From contig JAFYOR010000112.1 in assembly GCA_017547805.1 (NCBI GenBank), positions 1 to 52,949 of the forward strand: 52,949 nt of DNA. The letters run 5' to 3'. Under the pieces are notes generated by a model. It was not told where the DNA came from. It saw only the letters and a list, made by a program, of their open reading frames with translations, and did not search any database. Below, one piece after another: positions 1 through 8,024 of this stretch. The stretch comes from Clostridia bacterium. GTDB taxonomy: Bacteria > Bacillota > Clostridia > Christensenellales > Aristaeellaceae. Within the stretch, counting starts at the first letter, position 1. Each line of letters opens with the position of its first letter. The position numbers were made by a program, and so were the translations under genes.

Positions 1-208
1 ACAGCCTGCTTTTGCTCGATAGGGAATTGAGGAAACTATCGGCCGCGTACGCAGAAGAAGCATGAATTGCAGCGTGTTTCGGATGGGGACGCGGGCACAG
101 CCCGCTTTTGCGCGATAGGGAATTGAGGAAACCATCGGCCGCGTACGCAGAAGAAGCATGAATTGCAGCGTGTTTCGGATGGGGACGCGGGCACGGCCCG
201 CTTTTTTT
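1..208 (+). repeat. Tandem 96-bp repeat (family E), about 2.2 copies
   Basis: Equivalent bases recur at 1, 97 and 193, and at 17 and 113, giving an exact 96-bp period. The window opens inside a copy, so the array may extend leftward. Each unit carries a GC-rich hairpin near its end (GCGGGC, short loop, GCCCGC) followed by T residues. The last unit has the longest T run and can act as a terminator. A diverged single copy lies at 9556-9635, also directly upstream of a promoter. A leftward open frame crosses the array, but its repeated peptide has no recognisable domain and I treat it as fortuitous. Confidence 0.85.
187..208 (+). terminator. Intrinsic terminator at the end of the tandem repeat
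   Basis: A perfect 6-bp stem (GCGGGC/GCCCGC) with a 3-base loop is followed by seven T residues. It should stop transcription entering from the left before the PyrE-like gene's own promoter. Confidence 0.75.
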
Positions 209-241
209 GAGTGGGGGCTTTTCTTTTGCTAAAGAATGCCG

Positions 242-247
242 TATAAT
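242..247 (+). promoter_or_regulatory. Probable -10 element of the PyrE-like gene
   Basis: A perfect TATAAT lies 37 bp upstream of the start codon. No good -35 hexamer is present at 17 bp; the sequence there is TTTTCT. Confidence 0.5.
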
Positions 248-283
248 TAACGATTGAAGAAAAACTATATGGAGGATGCAAAC

Positions 284-1153
284 ATGGAGAATCCGATCAT
301 TTCCTGGCTGTTTGAAACCGACGCCGTGCGCGTTTGCCCCGAGGGTCAGCCGTTCTGGTATACGTCCGGCAAGCTCGGCCCGTTCTACATCAATACCCAG
401 TTCCTCTATGGCAGCGAAGCGGCGGCCAACCGCCTGCTCGGCGTTATCGAGGAAGCCTGTGCCGGCGATAAGCTCGCGTTCTATGACAAGGTTTGGGCGG
501 ATATCTCCGCGCAGCTTGAGTCCTGCCCGATCTTCTCCCAGCTGATCGACCTCCTGTGCGAAGAAGCGAAGAAGATGGATGCGGACTTCATCTCCGGCGG
601 CGAGCGCCGCGACTACTTCTTCTCCATGCCCGTTGCGCGTAAGCTTGGCATGGGCCATCTGTCCATTTTCAAGGACCTGTCCACCGTCTATACCGACGCC
701 AACGGCGTGAGCATGCCTTCTGAGCAGGCGAACCTCGCCGGCAAGAAGTCCATCCATATCGCCGACCTGATCACCGTCGCTTCCTCTTATATCCGCGCGT
801 GGATTCCGGCGGTTGAGGCGCTGGGCGCGAAGATCGCTTATTCCCTCGCCGTGGTCGACCGCGATCAGGGCGGCAGCAAGATCCTCGGCGACGCCGGCTG
901 CCCGCTGACCACGCTGATCACCATCAAGCCGGAACTCTTCGTGACCGCGAAGCAGCTGGGCCGCGTGAACGATGAGCAGATCGCGCTGATCAATTCCTTC
1001 ATCGCCGATCCGGATAAGTTCGTGATCGATTTCCTGACCGCGCACCCGGACTTCCTCGCAAACGAAATCGCCAAGGGCGGCAAGAGCGCCCAGCGCGCCG
1101 AGCTGTGCATCGCCAGCGGCTTTGCGCCGGAATGCGCAATTCCCAAGAAGTAA
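284..1153 (+). CDS. Orotate phosphoribosyltransferase-like protein
   Basis: The predicted 289-residue cytoplasmic protein belongs to the PRPP-dependent phosphoribosyltransferase superfamily and most resembles PyrE, which converts orotate to OMP. Visible hallmarks are FWYTSGKLGPFYIN near residues 24-37, SGGERRDYFFS near 104-114, and a PRPP-loop-like stretch IADLITVASS near 159-168. In classical OPRT that loop reads V-D-D-x-I-T-x-G/A, so the first acidic residue is Ala160 here while Asp161 remains. The protein is also longer than the usual 210 residues. The ATG at 284 was chosen because GGAGGA lies 8 bases upstream; an in-frame TTG at 254 has no such site. It appears monocistronic. True OPRT activity is uncertain; a salvage-type or degenerate transferase is possible. 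Confidence 0.75.
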   Translation: MENPIISWLFETDAVRVCPEGQPFWYTSGKLGPFYINTQFLYGSEAAANRLLGVIEEACAGDKLAFYDKVWADISAQLESCPIFSQLIDLLCEEAKKMDADFISGGERRDYFFSMPVARKLGMGHLSIFKDLSTVYTDANGVSMPSEQANLAGKKSIHIADLITVASSYIRAWIPAVEALGAKIAYSLAVVDRDQGGSKILGDAGCPLTTLITIKPELFVTAKQLGRVNDEQIALINSFIADPDKFVIDFLTAHPDFLANEIAKGGKSAQRAELCIASGFAPECAIPKK

Positions 1154-1170
1154 GCAACAGCTGCTTTAAA

Positions 1171-1252
1171 CCGCGCGAAGCATGAAGGGAGTCTGAGGGA
1201 CAATGTCCCTCAGGCAGGGTTTCAGGGGCAGACGCCCCTATCGTTCTTTCCC
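1171..1252 (+). repeat. Dispersed repeat family A, copy 1
   Basis: Begins CCGCGCGAAG and holds two short inverted repeats (GAGGGACA/TGTCCCTC and AGGGGC/GCCCCT). Related copies lie at 16985, 26589, 26695 and 48511, all in this orientation and all after rightward genes. Confidence 0.7.
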
Positions 1253-1329
1253 AAAGCGCGAAGCGCCTCAGCCAGGAACCGGAGAGGAGCGAAGCGACAA
1301 TTCCGGTTCAGACCGGGCAGCTTACCTCT

Positions 1330-1364
1330 GCGCTCAGAAGGATCAAAGGTCCGATTCTGAGCGC
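1330..1364. repeat. 10-bp inverted repeat before the acetyltransferase gene
   Basis: GCGCTCAGAA at 1330-1339 pairs perfectly with TTCTGAGCGC at 1355-1364, with a further short inner stem. There is no T run, so it is not an obvious terminator. It lies 22 bp upstream of the start at 1386 and could fold in the mRNA leader. Confidence 0.5.
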
Positions 1365-1385
1365 TCCGTCATCAGGATGATCATC

Positions 1386-1727
1386 ATGAATTCCATTCAC
1401 ATAACCATCCAACACATCGGAAAAAGCGCAGACGACCTGCGCTTTTTCATTTATGAAGCCGGCAGCCACGCCGGCGGCATCACTGTGCACAGCGTGAGCG
1501 GCGACTGTTTTTCCTACGGGATTGCCGTCGCGCGGGAAAAAAGAAACAGGGGCGTCGCCAAGGCGGCGCTGCTCCTGCTCTATCAGCTTATGAAGGAACG
1601 CGGTTTTGCGCGCGCCCACGTTCAGATTGCGCCGGAAAACGCGGCGTCGCTTGCGCTGCATGCGGCGCTGGGTTTTGCCAAAACCGGGTGCGACGCGCAG
1701 GCAGTTATCATGGAAAAAAACTTATAA
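1386..1727 (+). CDS. Small GNAT-family N-acetyltransferase
   Basis: The predicted 113-residue protein has a truncated GNAT fold. The acetyl-CoA-binding region is EKRNRGVAKAALLLLYQLM (Q/RxxGxA/G type), followed by the typical ENAASLALHAALGF segment of the C-terminal half. Such enzymes transfer acetyl groups to amines; the substrate cannot be inferred. The ATG at 1386 is preferred to the in-frame ATG at 1377 because AGGA at 1373-1376 is well spaced only from 1386. The open frame extends back to 1203, but that part crosses repeat family A and is not protein-like. Its 3' end overlaps that of the convergent sirtuin gene by six bases. Pairing of an acetyltransferase with a deacetylase is suggestive but may be chance. 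Confidence 0.7.
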   Translation: MNSIHITIQHIGKSADDLRFFIYEAGSHAGGITVHSVSGDCFSYGIAVAREKRNRGVAKAALLLLYQLMKERGFARAHVQIAPENAASLALHAALGFAKTGCDAQAVIMEKNL

Positions 1728-2444
1728 CCGCTTCATCACATCCCCCAGCCGTTCATGCAGGACGAGATCGGCAATGTCGTCCTGCGGCGTGGGGGTTTTA
1801 TTGATGAGCGCGATGTGCTGCCCCTTAAATTCGTAGACATAGCTTGCCGCCGGATACACCGTCAGCGACGTGCCGGCGACGATCAGCAGATCCGCACGGC
1901 GAATGGCGTCAAGCGCGCCCAGCACCGTGTCCGTGTCAAGCGGCTCTTCGTAAAGCACCACGTCAGGCTTGACGCGCCCGCCGCAGCAGCGGCAGACCGG
2001 CACATCGCCAAGCGACAGGAATGCGTCGAGATCGTAAAACGCGCCGCATTCCTCGCACGCGTTGCGGTGAACGCTGCCGTGCAGCTCAAATACGTTTTTG
2101 CTGCCTGCCAGCTGGTGCAGGCCGTCGATGTTCTGCGTGACGACGGCGGAAAGCTTGCCTTCGCGCTCCCATCTTGCCAGCGTTTCGTGCGCGATGTTGG
2201 GCTTTGCATCCGGATAGAGCATGCGCGTGCGGTAGAACTCGAAGAAGGTTTCCGGCTTTTTGACGTAGTAGGAGTGGGAGATGATCGTCTCGGGCGGCTC
2301 TTTGAACTGCTGGTGATACAGTCCGTCCACGCCGCGGAAGTCCGGGATTCCCGACTCTGTGCTCACGCCCGCGCCGCCAAAGAAGACGATGCGCTTGGCC
2401 TCCGCGACCCACTTTTTCAGAAGAAAGATTTTCTGTTCATCCAT
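1722..2444 (-). CDS. cobB: NAD-dependent protein deacylase, sirtuin family
   Basis: The 240-residue protein removes acyl groups from lysines using NAD+, giving nicotinamide and O-acyl-ADP-ribose. Visible motifs are the NAD-binding [15 protein letters not shown] (24-38), TQNIDGLH (103-110), the catalytic His122 in ELHGS, a structural zinc site at Cys130, Cys133, Cys151 and Cys153 or 154, and GTSLTVYPA (191-199). The length fits bacterial class sirtuins. The ATG at 2444 has AAAGGAG eight bases upstream; the in-frame GTG at 2453 overlaps that site and is unlikely. The gene is alone on this strand and convergent with the small acetyltransferase gene. The gene symbol is by family, not demonstrated orthology. 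Confidence 0.95.
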   Translation of the reverse strand: MDEQKIFLLKKWVAEAKRIVFFGGAGVSTESGIPDFRGVDGLYHQQFKEPPETIISHSYYVKKPETFFEFYRTRMLYPDAKPNIAHETLARWEREGKLSAVVTQNIDGLHQLAGSKNVFELHGSVHRNACEECGAFYDLDAFLSLGDVPVCRCCGGRVKPDVVLYEEPLDTDTVLGALDAIRRADLLIVAGTSLTVYPAASYVYEFKGQHIALINKTPTPQDDIADLVLHERLGDVMKRL

Positions 2445-2466
2445 CGTGTTCACTCCTTTGTTTTAC

Positions 2467-2524
2467 TACGCTTCGCTGCGGCTTGAATGGGATCGCACGC
2501 GCAGAGGGCGCTCCGATCCCTGAC
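2467..2524. repeat. Dispersed repeat family C, copy 1
   Basis: This 58-bp stretch is similar (estimated 85% or more by eye) to the reverse complement of 32042-32099. The conserved core is ATGGGATCGCACGC followed by GAGGGCGCTCCG. It lies between sirtuin and recO; no coding potential was seen. Confidence 0.65.
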
Positions 2525-2598
2525 TCTGCAGGCATACCCTTTTCCGGGAAACGAAACAGTCATGCGAGCACTTCGCCTGCGGGCTGACGGATGAGATC

Positions 2599-3342
2599 TT
2601 ATACCAGCAGCTTCCCCGACCTGACCGGCATGTCCACGCGCGCTTCGGCCATCTTTCGCAGCGCCTCAAAGAGCTCGTCCGAGCATTCGCCCGGGGATTT
2701 GAGCGATTCAAGCCCGGTTTTCATGATGGCCTGCATGTAAAGCACGTCGCTTTCTGAAAGCCGGCAGGTTTCTCCCGCGCGGCAGGCTGGACAGATCACG
2801 CCGCCCGTTTCCGGGTCAAACGACGCGGCGGGCGCGCCCTCCGGCGCGCGGCTGGGCAGCACCGGTTCTGCGCAGCGGGCGCAGCGCGCAACCTGCGGCC
2901 GGAAGCCAAGCAGCGACACAAAGCCCATCAGGAAGACTGCCGTCACGCGGCGGGGCGGCACGTCGCCGTAGCAAAGATGCGCAAGGGAACGCAGAAGGAG
3001 CAGGAAAAGCCGCTCGTTTTCCTGATCGGGCTGTACTGCCGCCGCGCAAAGCTCCAGCGCGTACATGCCGTGGGAGAGCTTTTCGTAGTCCGCGCGCAGG
3101 CCGTAATAGGTGTCCGTCACCTGACAGGAGACGACGGTCACGCGCTCGCGCGAGGTATACAGCACATATTCACCCGCGCAGAACAGCTCGCTCGCCGCCA
3201 TGAGCGGGCTTTTTTGCCGCCGGCAGCCCCGGCATAGCGCGTCAATGCGCCCCAGCGTCGGGGAAAAGAGGGTGATCATGCGGTCGTTGTCGCGGTAATC
3301 CGCGCGCCGCAGGACGATGGCGTTGGTGATGATCTGCGGCAT
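2599..3342 (-). CDS. recO: DNA repair protein RecO
   Basis: The 247-residue protein acts in RecF-pathway recombinational repair, annealing ssDNA and helping RecR load RecA on SSB-coated DNA. The N-terminal OB fold opens with the family-typical ITNAIVLRRADYRDNDRM and LFSPTLGR. A helical domain follows, and a zinc-binding site with Cys154, Cys157, Cys184 and Cys187 (CARC and CPAC) sits inside it, as in Gram-positive RecO. The start is 7 bases after the stop of the upstream membrane-protein gene, so the two are probably cotranscribed. The usual neighbours era and cdd are absent. Length is normal. Confidence 0.93.
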   Translation of the reverse strand: MPQIITNAIVLRRADYRDNDRMITLFSPTLGRIDALCRGCRRQKSPLMAASELFCAGEYVLYTSRERVTVVSCQVTDTYYGLRADYEKLSHGMYALELCAAAVQPDQENERLFLLLLRSLAHLCYGDVPPRRVTAVFLMGFVSLLGFRPQVARCARCAEPVLPSRAPEGAPAASFDPETGGVICPACRAGETCRLSESDVLYMQAIMKTGLESLKSPGECSDELFEALRKMAEARVDMPVRSGKLLV

Positions 3343-3349
3343 GGGTGTT

Positions 3350-4177
3350 TCACTCCTCTCTGCCCATCAGCTGCTTCACGCGCGGGATGAACCTCGCGGC
3401 GAAGCGGCCCTTGCCTTTTTGCTTGACGTAGAAATACCCGATGACGGAAAAGACCACCGCGCCGATGAAATTGACGATCAGGTCCTTCATCGTGTCGTGC
3501 AGACCGATATCAAGATATCCGCTGACCGGAATGACGGTCTGCGTGCCGTCGCCATGCACGGCGATGGCATAACGGATATCGCGGATGGCGGTGGATTTGT
3601 TGCCGCCCTGCGGATCAAGCATCACGGAGTGGATGGAGGAAACGACGGCGTCCTTCTGCATGTCCAGGCCAAGGAAGCAGTCCATGCCGTATTCAAAGAA
3701 CTCCCACATCACGCCCACCGTCATGGAAAAACAGAAGGCGACGATGGCCAGATACAGCGGCGAGAGCCTGAAGGAAAACACGTCGCTGCGGTTGAGCATA
3801 TCCACCAGCGCAAAGCCGATCGCCGCGCACAGAAAACCGTTGATGGTGTGGAGCATCGTGTCCCAGTTGGGCACGCGGACGTAGAAGCTGTTGATTTCCC
3901 CGAGGATTTCCGCCGCGAAGATGAACAGCAGGATGATGATTTCCAGCGTGCCGGGCAGCTCGACATTGAGCTTTCTGGTGATGACGCTGGGCAGGACAAG
4001 CAGAATCAGCGTCAGACCGCAGAGGAACACGCTCTCAAAATCGCGCCGGAAGACATGACGTACCAGCGTCAGCAGCACGAGAAGGCGCAGAAGAAGATAG
4101 ACGGTGAGCGTGGCTTTGTTCTTGTAAAAGGGCTGAGCATCCTTTTTCTCTTTTTTCTTAACCGGGTTTCGTTTCAT
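3350..4177 (-). CDS. Multipass membrane protein, YjdF/DUF2238-like
   Basis: The 275-residue protein has a Lys-rich N-terminus (about 1-20) and about seven predicted hydrophobic segments. The conserved-looking core WDTMLHTINGFLCAAIGFAL (near 104-123) and the later VGVMWEFFEYGMD resemble the DUF2238 (YjdF) family of integral membrane proteins with conserved His and Glu in helices. The function of that family is unknown. An insertion of about 50 hydrophilic residues (around 170-220) separates the last helices. The ATG is preceded by AGAGGTGA at good spacing. It is first in a two-gene unit with recO. Family assignment is moderate; membrane location is clear. Confidence 0.7.
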   Translation of the reverse strand: MKRNPVKKKEKKDAQPFYKNKATLTVYLLLRLLVLLTLVRHVFRRDFESVFLCGLTLILLVLPSVITRKLNVELPGTLEIIILLFIFAAEILGEINSFYVRVPNWDTMLHTINGFLCAAIGFALVDMLNRSDVFSFRLSPLYLAIVAFCFSMTVGVMWEFFEYGMDCFLGLDMQKDAVVSSIHSVMLDPQGGNKSTAIRDIRYAIAVHGDGTQTVIPVSGYLDIGLHDTMKDLIVNFIGAVVFSVIGYFYVKQKGKGRFAARFIPRVKQLMGREE

Positions 4178-4205
4178 CTATTTCACCTCTCGCATTATCG
4201 TACCC

Positions 4206-4234
4206 ATTATAGCACATGCGCACCCCGGGGAAAA
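4206..4234 (-). promoter_or_regulatory. Promoter of the membrane protein-recO unit
   Basis: Read leftward: TTTTCC, a 17-bp spacer, then TATAAT with an upstream TGC (extended -10). The -10 lies about 30 bp before the ATG at 4177. Confidence 0.6.
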
Positions 4235-4304
4235 GGCGGTTTGCGCCGGAGGAGATTGACCGGGAAAAAACTGCGCCATGCAGGAATAAAGGGCAGGATG
4301 AAAC

Positions 4305-4333
4305 TTGCTGGAAGCAAAGCGGCGTGGTATACT
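4305..4333 (+). promoter_or_regulatory. Sigma-A promoter of the Sel1-repeat gene
   Basis: TTGCTG at 4305-4310, a 17-bp spacer, then TATACT at 4328-4333 with a TGG extended -10. Confidence 0.7.
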
Positions 4334-4386
4334 GAAATCAGTGATTGAATACGCCCGGCGGGCATTGTTTTGAGGGGAGAAAAGCG

Positions 4387-5115
4387 ATGAAAAAGAAATG
4401 GATTGCGCTGCTTCTGGCTGCGATGGCGCTTCTTGGCACAGCGGCTCTGGCTGATTATGAACAGGGCGTGCAGGCGAAGGAGTCCGGGAATATCGAATTG
4501 GCGATCTCGTATTGGGAGGAGGCTGCCAAGCAGGGCGATGTGCAGTCGCTCTATGCGATTGGCCTGGAGTATTACCGCGGCAGCGACGTTGAGCAGGACT
4601 ATGAGAAGGCTGTACAGTACTTTTTGCAGGCGGCGGAGCAGAATGTTGTGGATGGGCTGTACGCCATGGGCACGCTGTGCTATAACGGCCAGGGCGTCGA
4701 GCAGGATTATGCAAAGGCGGCGGAATGGTATCTGAAGGCGGCAGAGCAGAATCATGTGAAGGCGCAGTTCTATCTGGGGCTGATGCACAGGCGCGGCTAC
4801 GGCGTCGTGCAGGATGATGCAAAGGCTGTGGAGTGGTATCTGAAGGCGGCACAGCAGGGGGATAAGGGCGCCCAGAACAACCTTGGCGTAATGTATAAAA
4901 ACGGCTATGGCGTCGAGCAGGATTACGCAAAAGCTATTGAGTGGTACATGAAGGCGGTAGAGCAGAATCATGCGGGCGCCCAGTACAACCTTGGCATGAT
5001 GTATGAGTACGGTCAGGGCGTTGAGCAGGATATGGCTGTGGCGCTTAAATGGTATAAAAAGGCTGCCGAGCAGGGATTGGAACGCGCGATCAGCGCGGTG
5101 GAGAGACTGCAGTAA
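4387..5115 (+). CDS. Exported Sel1-repeat protein
   Basis: The 242-residue protein starts with a Sec signal peptide (Lys-rich start, hydrophobic 6-21, ALAD cleavage region). About six tandem Sel1-like repeats of 36 residues follow, each with the pattern A-x-x-x-Y-x-x-G-x-x-x-G followed by a D-x-x-K-A-x-x-W-Y-x-K-A-A helix. Sel1 repeats form alpha-solenoids that mediate protein-protein contacts. The partner is unknown; exported forms often relate to envelope processes. There is no transmembrane anchor or lipobox. The ATG at 4387 has GAGGGGAG upstream. The gene is transcribed alone, with its own promoter and a strong terminator. Repeat units are very similar in DNA, suggesting recent internal duplication. 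Confidence 0.9.
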   Translation: MKKKWIALLLAAMALLGTAALADYEQGVQAKESGNIELAISYWEEAAKQGDVQSLYAIGLEYYRGSDVEQDYEKAVQYFLQAAEQNVVDGLYAMGTLCYNGQGVEQDYAKAAEWYLKAAEQNHVKAQFYLGLMHRRGYGVVQDDAKAVEWYLKAAQQGDKGAQNNLGVMYKNGYGVEQDYAKAIEWYMKAVEQNHAGAQYNLGMMYEYGQGVEQDMAVALKWYKKAAEQGLERAISAVERLQ

Positions 5116-5156
5116 GCGGGTTTTCTGATACAACGGAAATATTGCGATGAATACAG

Positions 5157-5200
5157 AGCCCCCGCGGATGTGTCTGTGCATCTGCGGGGGCTGTCTTTTA
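5157..5200 (+). terminator. Intrinsic terminator after the Sel1-repeat gene
   Basis: A 14-bp stem with one mismatch (AGCCCCCGC... with ...GCGGGGGCT) and an 8-base loop, followed by GTCTTTTA. Confidence 0.85.
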
Positions 5201-5253
5201 TGCGGAAGACAGATGGCAAAAGGGCGAATCTGTCCGCCGGGAATGCGCAGCCG

Positions 5254-5282
5254 TTGACCGGATATGGGGGAAGTGTTATAAT
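5254..5282 (+). promoter_or_regulatory. Sigma-A promoter of the gtrA-to-rpiB block
   Basis: TTGACC at 5254-5259, a 17-bp spacer, TATAAT at 5277-5282: near-consensus. It probably drives the closely spaced genes up to rpiB. Confidence 0.85.
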
Positions 5283-5368
5283 ATCAGTCTGACTGGTGTT
5301 TCGCGCGGCTTTGCATGAAGCGGCAGTACATGAATGTACATCAACAGAACAATCATGAGGATAAGCAT

Positions 5369-5875
5369 ATGAAAACCATCTGGAAATGGATCGACGCGCT
5401 TGCGCGTGCGGTCATCGCGCTGATCGGCAAGGTTTCGCCAAAGCTTGAAAAGCTGTGCCTGAAAATCTGGAACAATACCGAGCTGGTCAGCTATCTGTTT
5501 GCCGGCGTGGCGACCACGCTGGTCAATTACGTCGTGTACTTCATCGTCACCCGTCCCTTTGGCAGCCTGATTGCCCCGGAAATGCTCACCAGCGTGGGCA
5601 CGAGCGTGGCGTGGCTGGTGGCGGTGCTCTTTGGCTACGTCGTCAACAAGGTGTTCGTCTTCCATACCAAGAGCGAAACCGCGGCGGCGCTGCTCAAAGA
5701 GATGATGAGCTTCATCGCCATGCGCCTTGTCTCCTTCGGCATGGAGCTGGTGCTGATGTTCTTGACGGTCGACGTGCTGGGCATGCACGACCTGGTGATG
5801 AAGCTGCTCATCAACATTCTGGTCATCATCGCCAACTACGTGTTTTCCAAGCTTTTCATCTTTAAGAAAAAGTAA
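5369..5875 (+). CDS. GtrA-like membrane protein
   Basis: The 168-residue protein of the GtrA/DPMS family has four transmembrane segments. GtrA proteins are thought to help move polyprenyl-linked sugars across the membrane for cell-surface glycosylation. The core starts at YLFAGVATTLVNYVVYF, and the family-typical ending NYVFSKLFIFKKK is present, as is VAVLFGYVVNKVFVF. The ATG at 5369 follows GAGG at modest spacing; in-frame ATGs at 5315 and 5333 would add an unusual His/Asn-rich extension. It is first in a rightward set with an LCP-like protein and a polysaccharide deacetylase, which fits envelope polysaccharide work. No glycosyltransferase partner is adjacent. Confidence 0.88.
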   Translation: MKTIWKWIDALARAVIALIGKVSPKLEKLCLKIWNNTELVSYLFAGVATTLVNYVVYFIVTRPFGSLIAPEMLTSVGTSVAWLVAVLFGYVVNKVFVFHTKSETAAALLKEMMSFIAMRLVSFGMELVLMFLTVDVLGMHDLVMKLLINILVIIANYVFSKLFIFKKK

Positions 5876-5899
5876 TGCCGTAAGATAAGGAGAAAACAG

Positions 5900-6715
5900 A
5901 TGACGAAGAGAATTGCGCTCATCGCGCTTGCGCTCCTGCTGACGCTTTCCTGCGTGACTGCGCTGGCGGAGATCAGCATCACCCGGAAGGACCTGAATGT
6001 CGTCAAGGGCCTTGATCAGAACGTGACCAACGTGCTGATTCTTCTGCAGGACGGCGATCAGACGGATACCATTATGCTCGCGGGCATCAACTCCAAGACG
6101 GGCCGCGCGGTCATGACGCGCCTTGACGGCAATATGATCGTCAATGTCACCAAGGGCGGCGAGGCTGCGCTCAAGGACGTCTACATGATGGGCGACAAAA
6201 AGAGCAAGGGTCTGCTGGCGGTTTCCACGATCAACAGCCTGCTTTCCCTGAATATCAACACGTATGTTGCGCTGGACATCAACGTTCTGCCGGAACTTGT
6301 TGAAAACGTCGGCACGCTCAATATGCAGTACGACGCGCAGGAAGCCGCTGCGCTGGGCACGTGGGAGGGCATCAACCACCTGACCGGCGAGGATATCCTG
6401 ACCTATATCCGCCTGCGCCTTGACAGCGACAGCCCGGCGCGCAGCCGCGGCTACGATGCGCTGATGCAGCTGCTCTATCAGGGGCTGCACAGCGGCAACA
6501 TCACGGACATGATGGGCCTTGGCTCAAAGCTGCTCAAGTCCATGGATACCAACCTCAACGCGCTCAATGCCGTGACGCTGGTCAGCGCCGTGCAGGGCGG
6601 CAGCGACAGGCGCGAGCTGCTTCTGCCCGCTGAGGAGCAGATCGTAACGACCGATCCGCTGACCGCGGACGCGGAGGCCATGCGCGCTTTGCTGCATGCG
6701 AACCTGTATGAGTAA
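5900..6715 (+). CDS. Exported LytR-CpsA-Psr (LCP)-like protein
   Basis: The 271-residue protein has a signal peptide or N-terminal anchor (about 1-24). It shows a divergent LCP domain: TDTIMLAGINSKTGRAVMTRL matches in spirit the DTLM-x-x-S-I-N-P-K-T...I-P-R-D segment, and LTGEDILTYIRLRLDSDSPA with SRGYDALMQLL matches the L-x-G-E-Q-A-L-x-Y-x-R-x-R...D-x-x-R-x-x-R-Q-Q-x-L end. LCP enzymes attach teichoic acids or capsule to peptidoglycan from polyprenyl-phosphate carriers. The usual PRD is replaced by TRLDG, so catalysis is uncertain. AAGGAG precedes the ATG. Its last bases overlap the start of proA. Its GtrA neighbour also handles polyprenyl-linked glycans. Confidence 0.75.
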   Translation: MTKRIALIALALLLTLSCVTALAEISITRKDLNVVKGLDQNVTNVLILLQDGDQTDTIMLAGINSKTGRAVMTRLDGNMIVNVTKGGEAALKDVYMMGDKKSKGLLAVSTINSLLSLNINTYVALDINVLPELVENVGTLNMQYDAQEAAALGTWEGINHLTGEDILTYIRLRLDSDSPARSRGYDALMQLLYQGLHSGNITDMMGLGSKLLKSMDTNLNALNAVTLVSAVQGGSDRRELLLPAEEQIVTTDPLTADAEAMRALLHANLYE

Positions 6716-8006
6716 TATATCGGCGAAAGAGATTGCCGCTTGCGCAAAGGAAGCCAGCTTCCTGCTTGCTGCCTCGCCGGCGGAAATGAGAAATGCGGCG
6801 CTTCTTGCTGCGGCGGATGCGCTGGAGGGACGCGCGCAGGAGATCTTTGACGCCAACGCGCAGGATATGGCGCAGGCACAGGCGGAAGGGCTTGCCGCGC
6901 CGAGCCTCAAGCGCCTGAAATTCGACGCAGGAAAGCTGCGCGACGTGTGCGCGGGTCTTCGCGATCTGGCGGCGATGGAGGATCCGGTCGGCAAGGTGCA
7001 GCTGAAAACCGAGCTGGCCGAGGGCATGACGCTCACGCGCGTTGCCTGCCCGATGGGCGTGGTCGGCGTGATCTTTGAGTCCCGGCCGGATGCGCTGGTG
7101 CAGATCGCCGGCCTTTGCATCAAGAGCGGCAATGCCGTTGTGCTCAAGGGCGGCCGCGAGGCGATGCGCTCCAATCAGATCCTGTTTGAAACGATGGAGG
7201 CGGCGGCGGTGAAGGCCGGTCTGCCCGAAGGGTTCATGGGTCTTTTGACCTCCCGCGAGGAAGTGTCCCAGATGCTCTCCATGGATGAGTACATCGACCT
7301 CATCATTCCGCGTGGCTCCAACGCCTTTGTGCGCTATATCATGGACAACAGCCGCATTCCTGTGCTCGGGCACAGCGACGGCGTGTGCCATCTGTATCTG
7401 GACGCCGGATGCGACGCGCAGATGGCGGCGAGAATCGCCGTGGACGCCAAGACGCAGTATGTCGCCGCGTGCAATTCGATTGAAACGCTGCTTGTCCATA
7501 AGGACGCCGCGCAGCATGCGCTGCCTGCCGTCGCTGCCGCGCTGCATGTTGCGGGCGTCGCGCTGCGTGCGGATGCGCGCGCACAGACGCTCATGCCGGG
7601 CATTCCCTGTCAGGCTGCGGCGGATGAGGACTGGCGGGCGGAGTATTCCGACAAAATCCTCGCCGTGAAGATCGTCGATTCCATCGAGGAAGCCATCGCC
7701 CACATCAACCGCTTTGGCTCCCACCATACCGATGCGATTGTGACGGAGAACGACGCAGCGGCGGAGAAATTCGCTGCGCTGGTCGATTCCGCGGGCGTAT
7801 ACCGCAATTGCTCCACGCGCTTTGCCGACGGCTACCGCTACGGCTTCGGCGCGGAGGTCGGCATCGCCACCGGCAAGCTTCACGCGCGCGGCCCGATGGG
7901 GCTGGAGGGACTGTGTTCCTATAAATACCTGCTCAGCGGCAGCGGCGATATCGTTGCGGACTTTGCCGCAGGAAAGCGGACATTCACGCATAAGAAGCTG
8001 CTTTAA
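6708..8006 (+). CDS. proA: Glutamate-5-semialdehyde dehydrogenase (gamma-glutamyl phosphate reductase)
   Basis: The 432-residue cytoplasmic enzyme reduces gamma-glutamyl phosphate with NADPH in the second step of proline synthesis. It has an aldehyde-dehydrogenase fold, with the family signatures VGVIFESRPDALVQIAGLC (119-137), LIIPRGSNAFVRYI (198-211), the catalytic Cys255 in AACNSIETLLVH, and the conserved FGAEVGIATGKLHARGPMGL near the end. The ATG at 6708 overlaps the LCP stop; an in-frame ATG at 6696 is an alternative, and neither has a strong ribosome site, suggesting translational coupling. The partner kinase gene proB is not adjacent. The protein is slightly longer than the usual 415-420 residues. 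Confidence 0.96.
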   Translation: MSNISAKEIAACAKEASFLLAASPAEMRNAALLAAADALEGRAQEIFDANAQDMAQAQAEGLAAPSLKRLKFDAGKLRDVCAGLRDLAAMEDPVGKVQLKTELAEGMTLTRVACPMGVVGVIFESRPDALVQIAGLCIKSGNAVVLKGGREAMRSNQILFETMEAAAVKAGLPEGFMGLLTSREEVSQMLSMDEYIDLIIPRGSNAFVRYIMDNSRIPVLGHSDGVCHLYLDAGCDAQMAARIAVDAKTQYVAACNSIETLLVHKDAAQHALPAVAAALHVAGVALRADARAQTLMPGIPCQAAADEDWRAEYSDKILAVKIVDSIEEAIAHINRFGSHHTDAIVTENDAAAEKFAALVDSAGVYRNCSTRFADGYRYGFGAEVGIATGKLHARGPMGLEGLCSYKYLLSGSGDIVADFAAGKRTFTHKKLL

Positions 8007-8024
8007 CGCGCAGAAAAGAGGCGG

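Noticed and set aside
36-281. Leftward open frame across the 96-bp tandem array with a repeated Cys-rich peptide
   Set aside because: The peptide repeat simply mirrors the DNA repeat, there is no ribosome site or domain, and the frame crosses a terminator.
1203-1385. N-terminal extension of the small acetyltransferase to 1203
   Set aside because: The extension is a translation of repeat family A and a GC-rich palindrome; a good ribosome site supports 1386.
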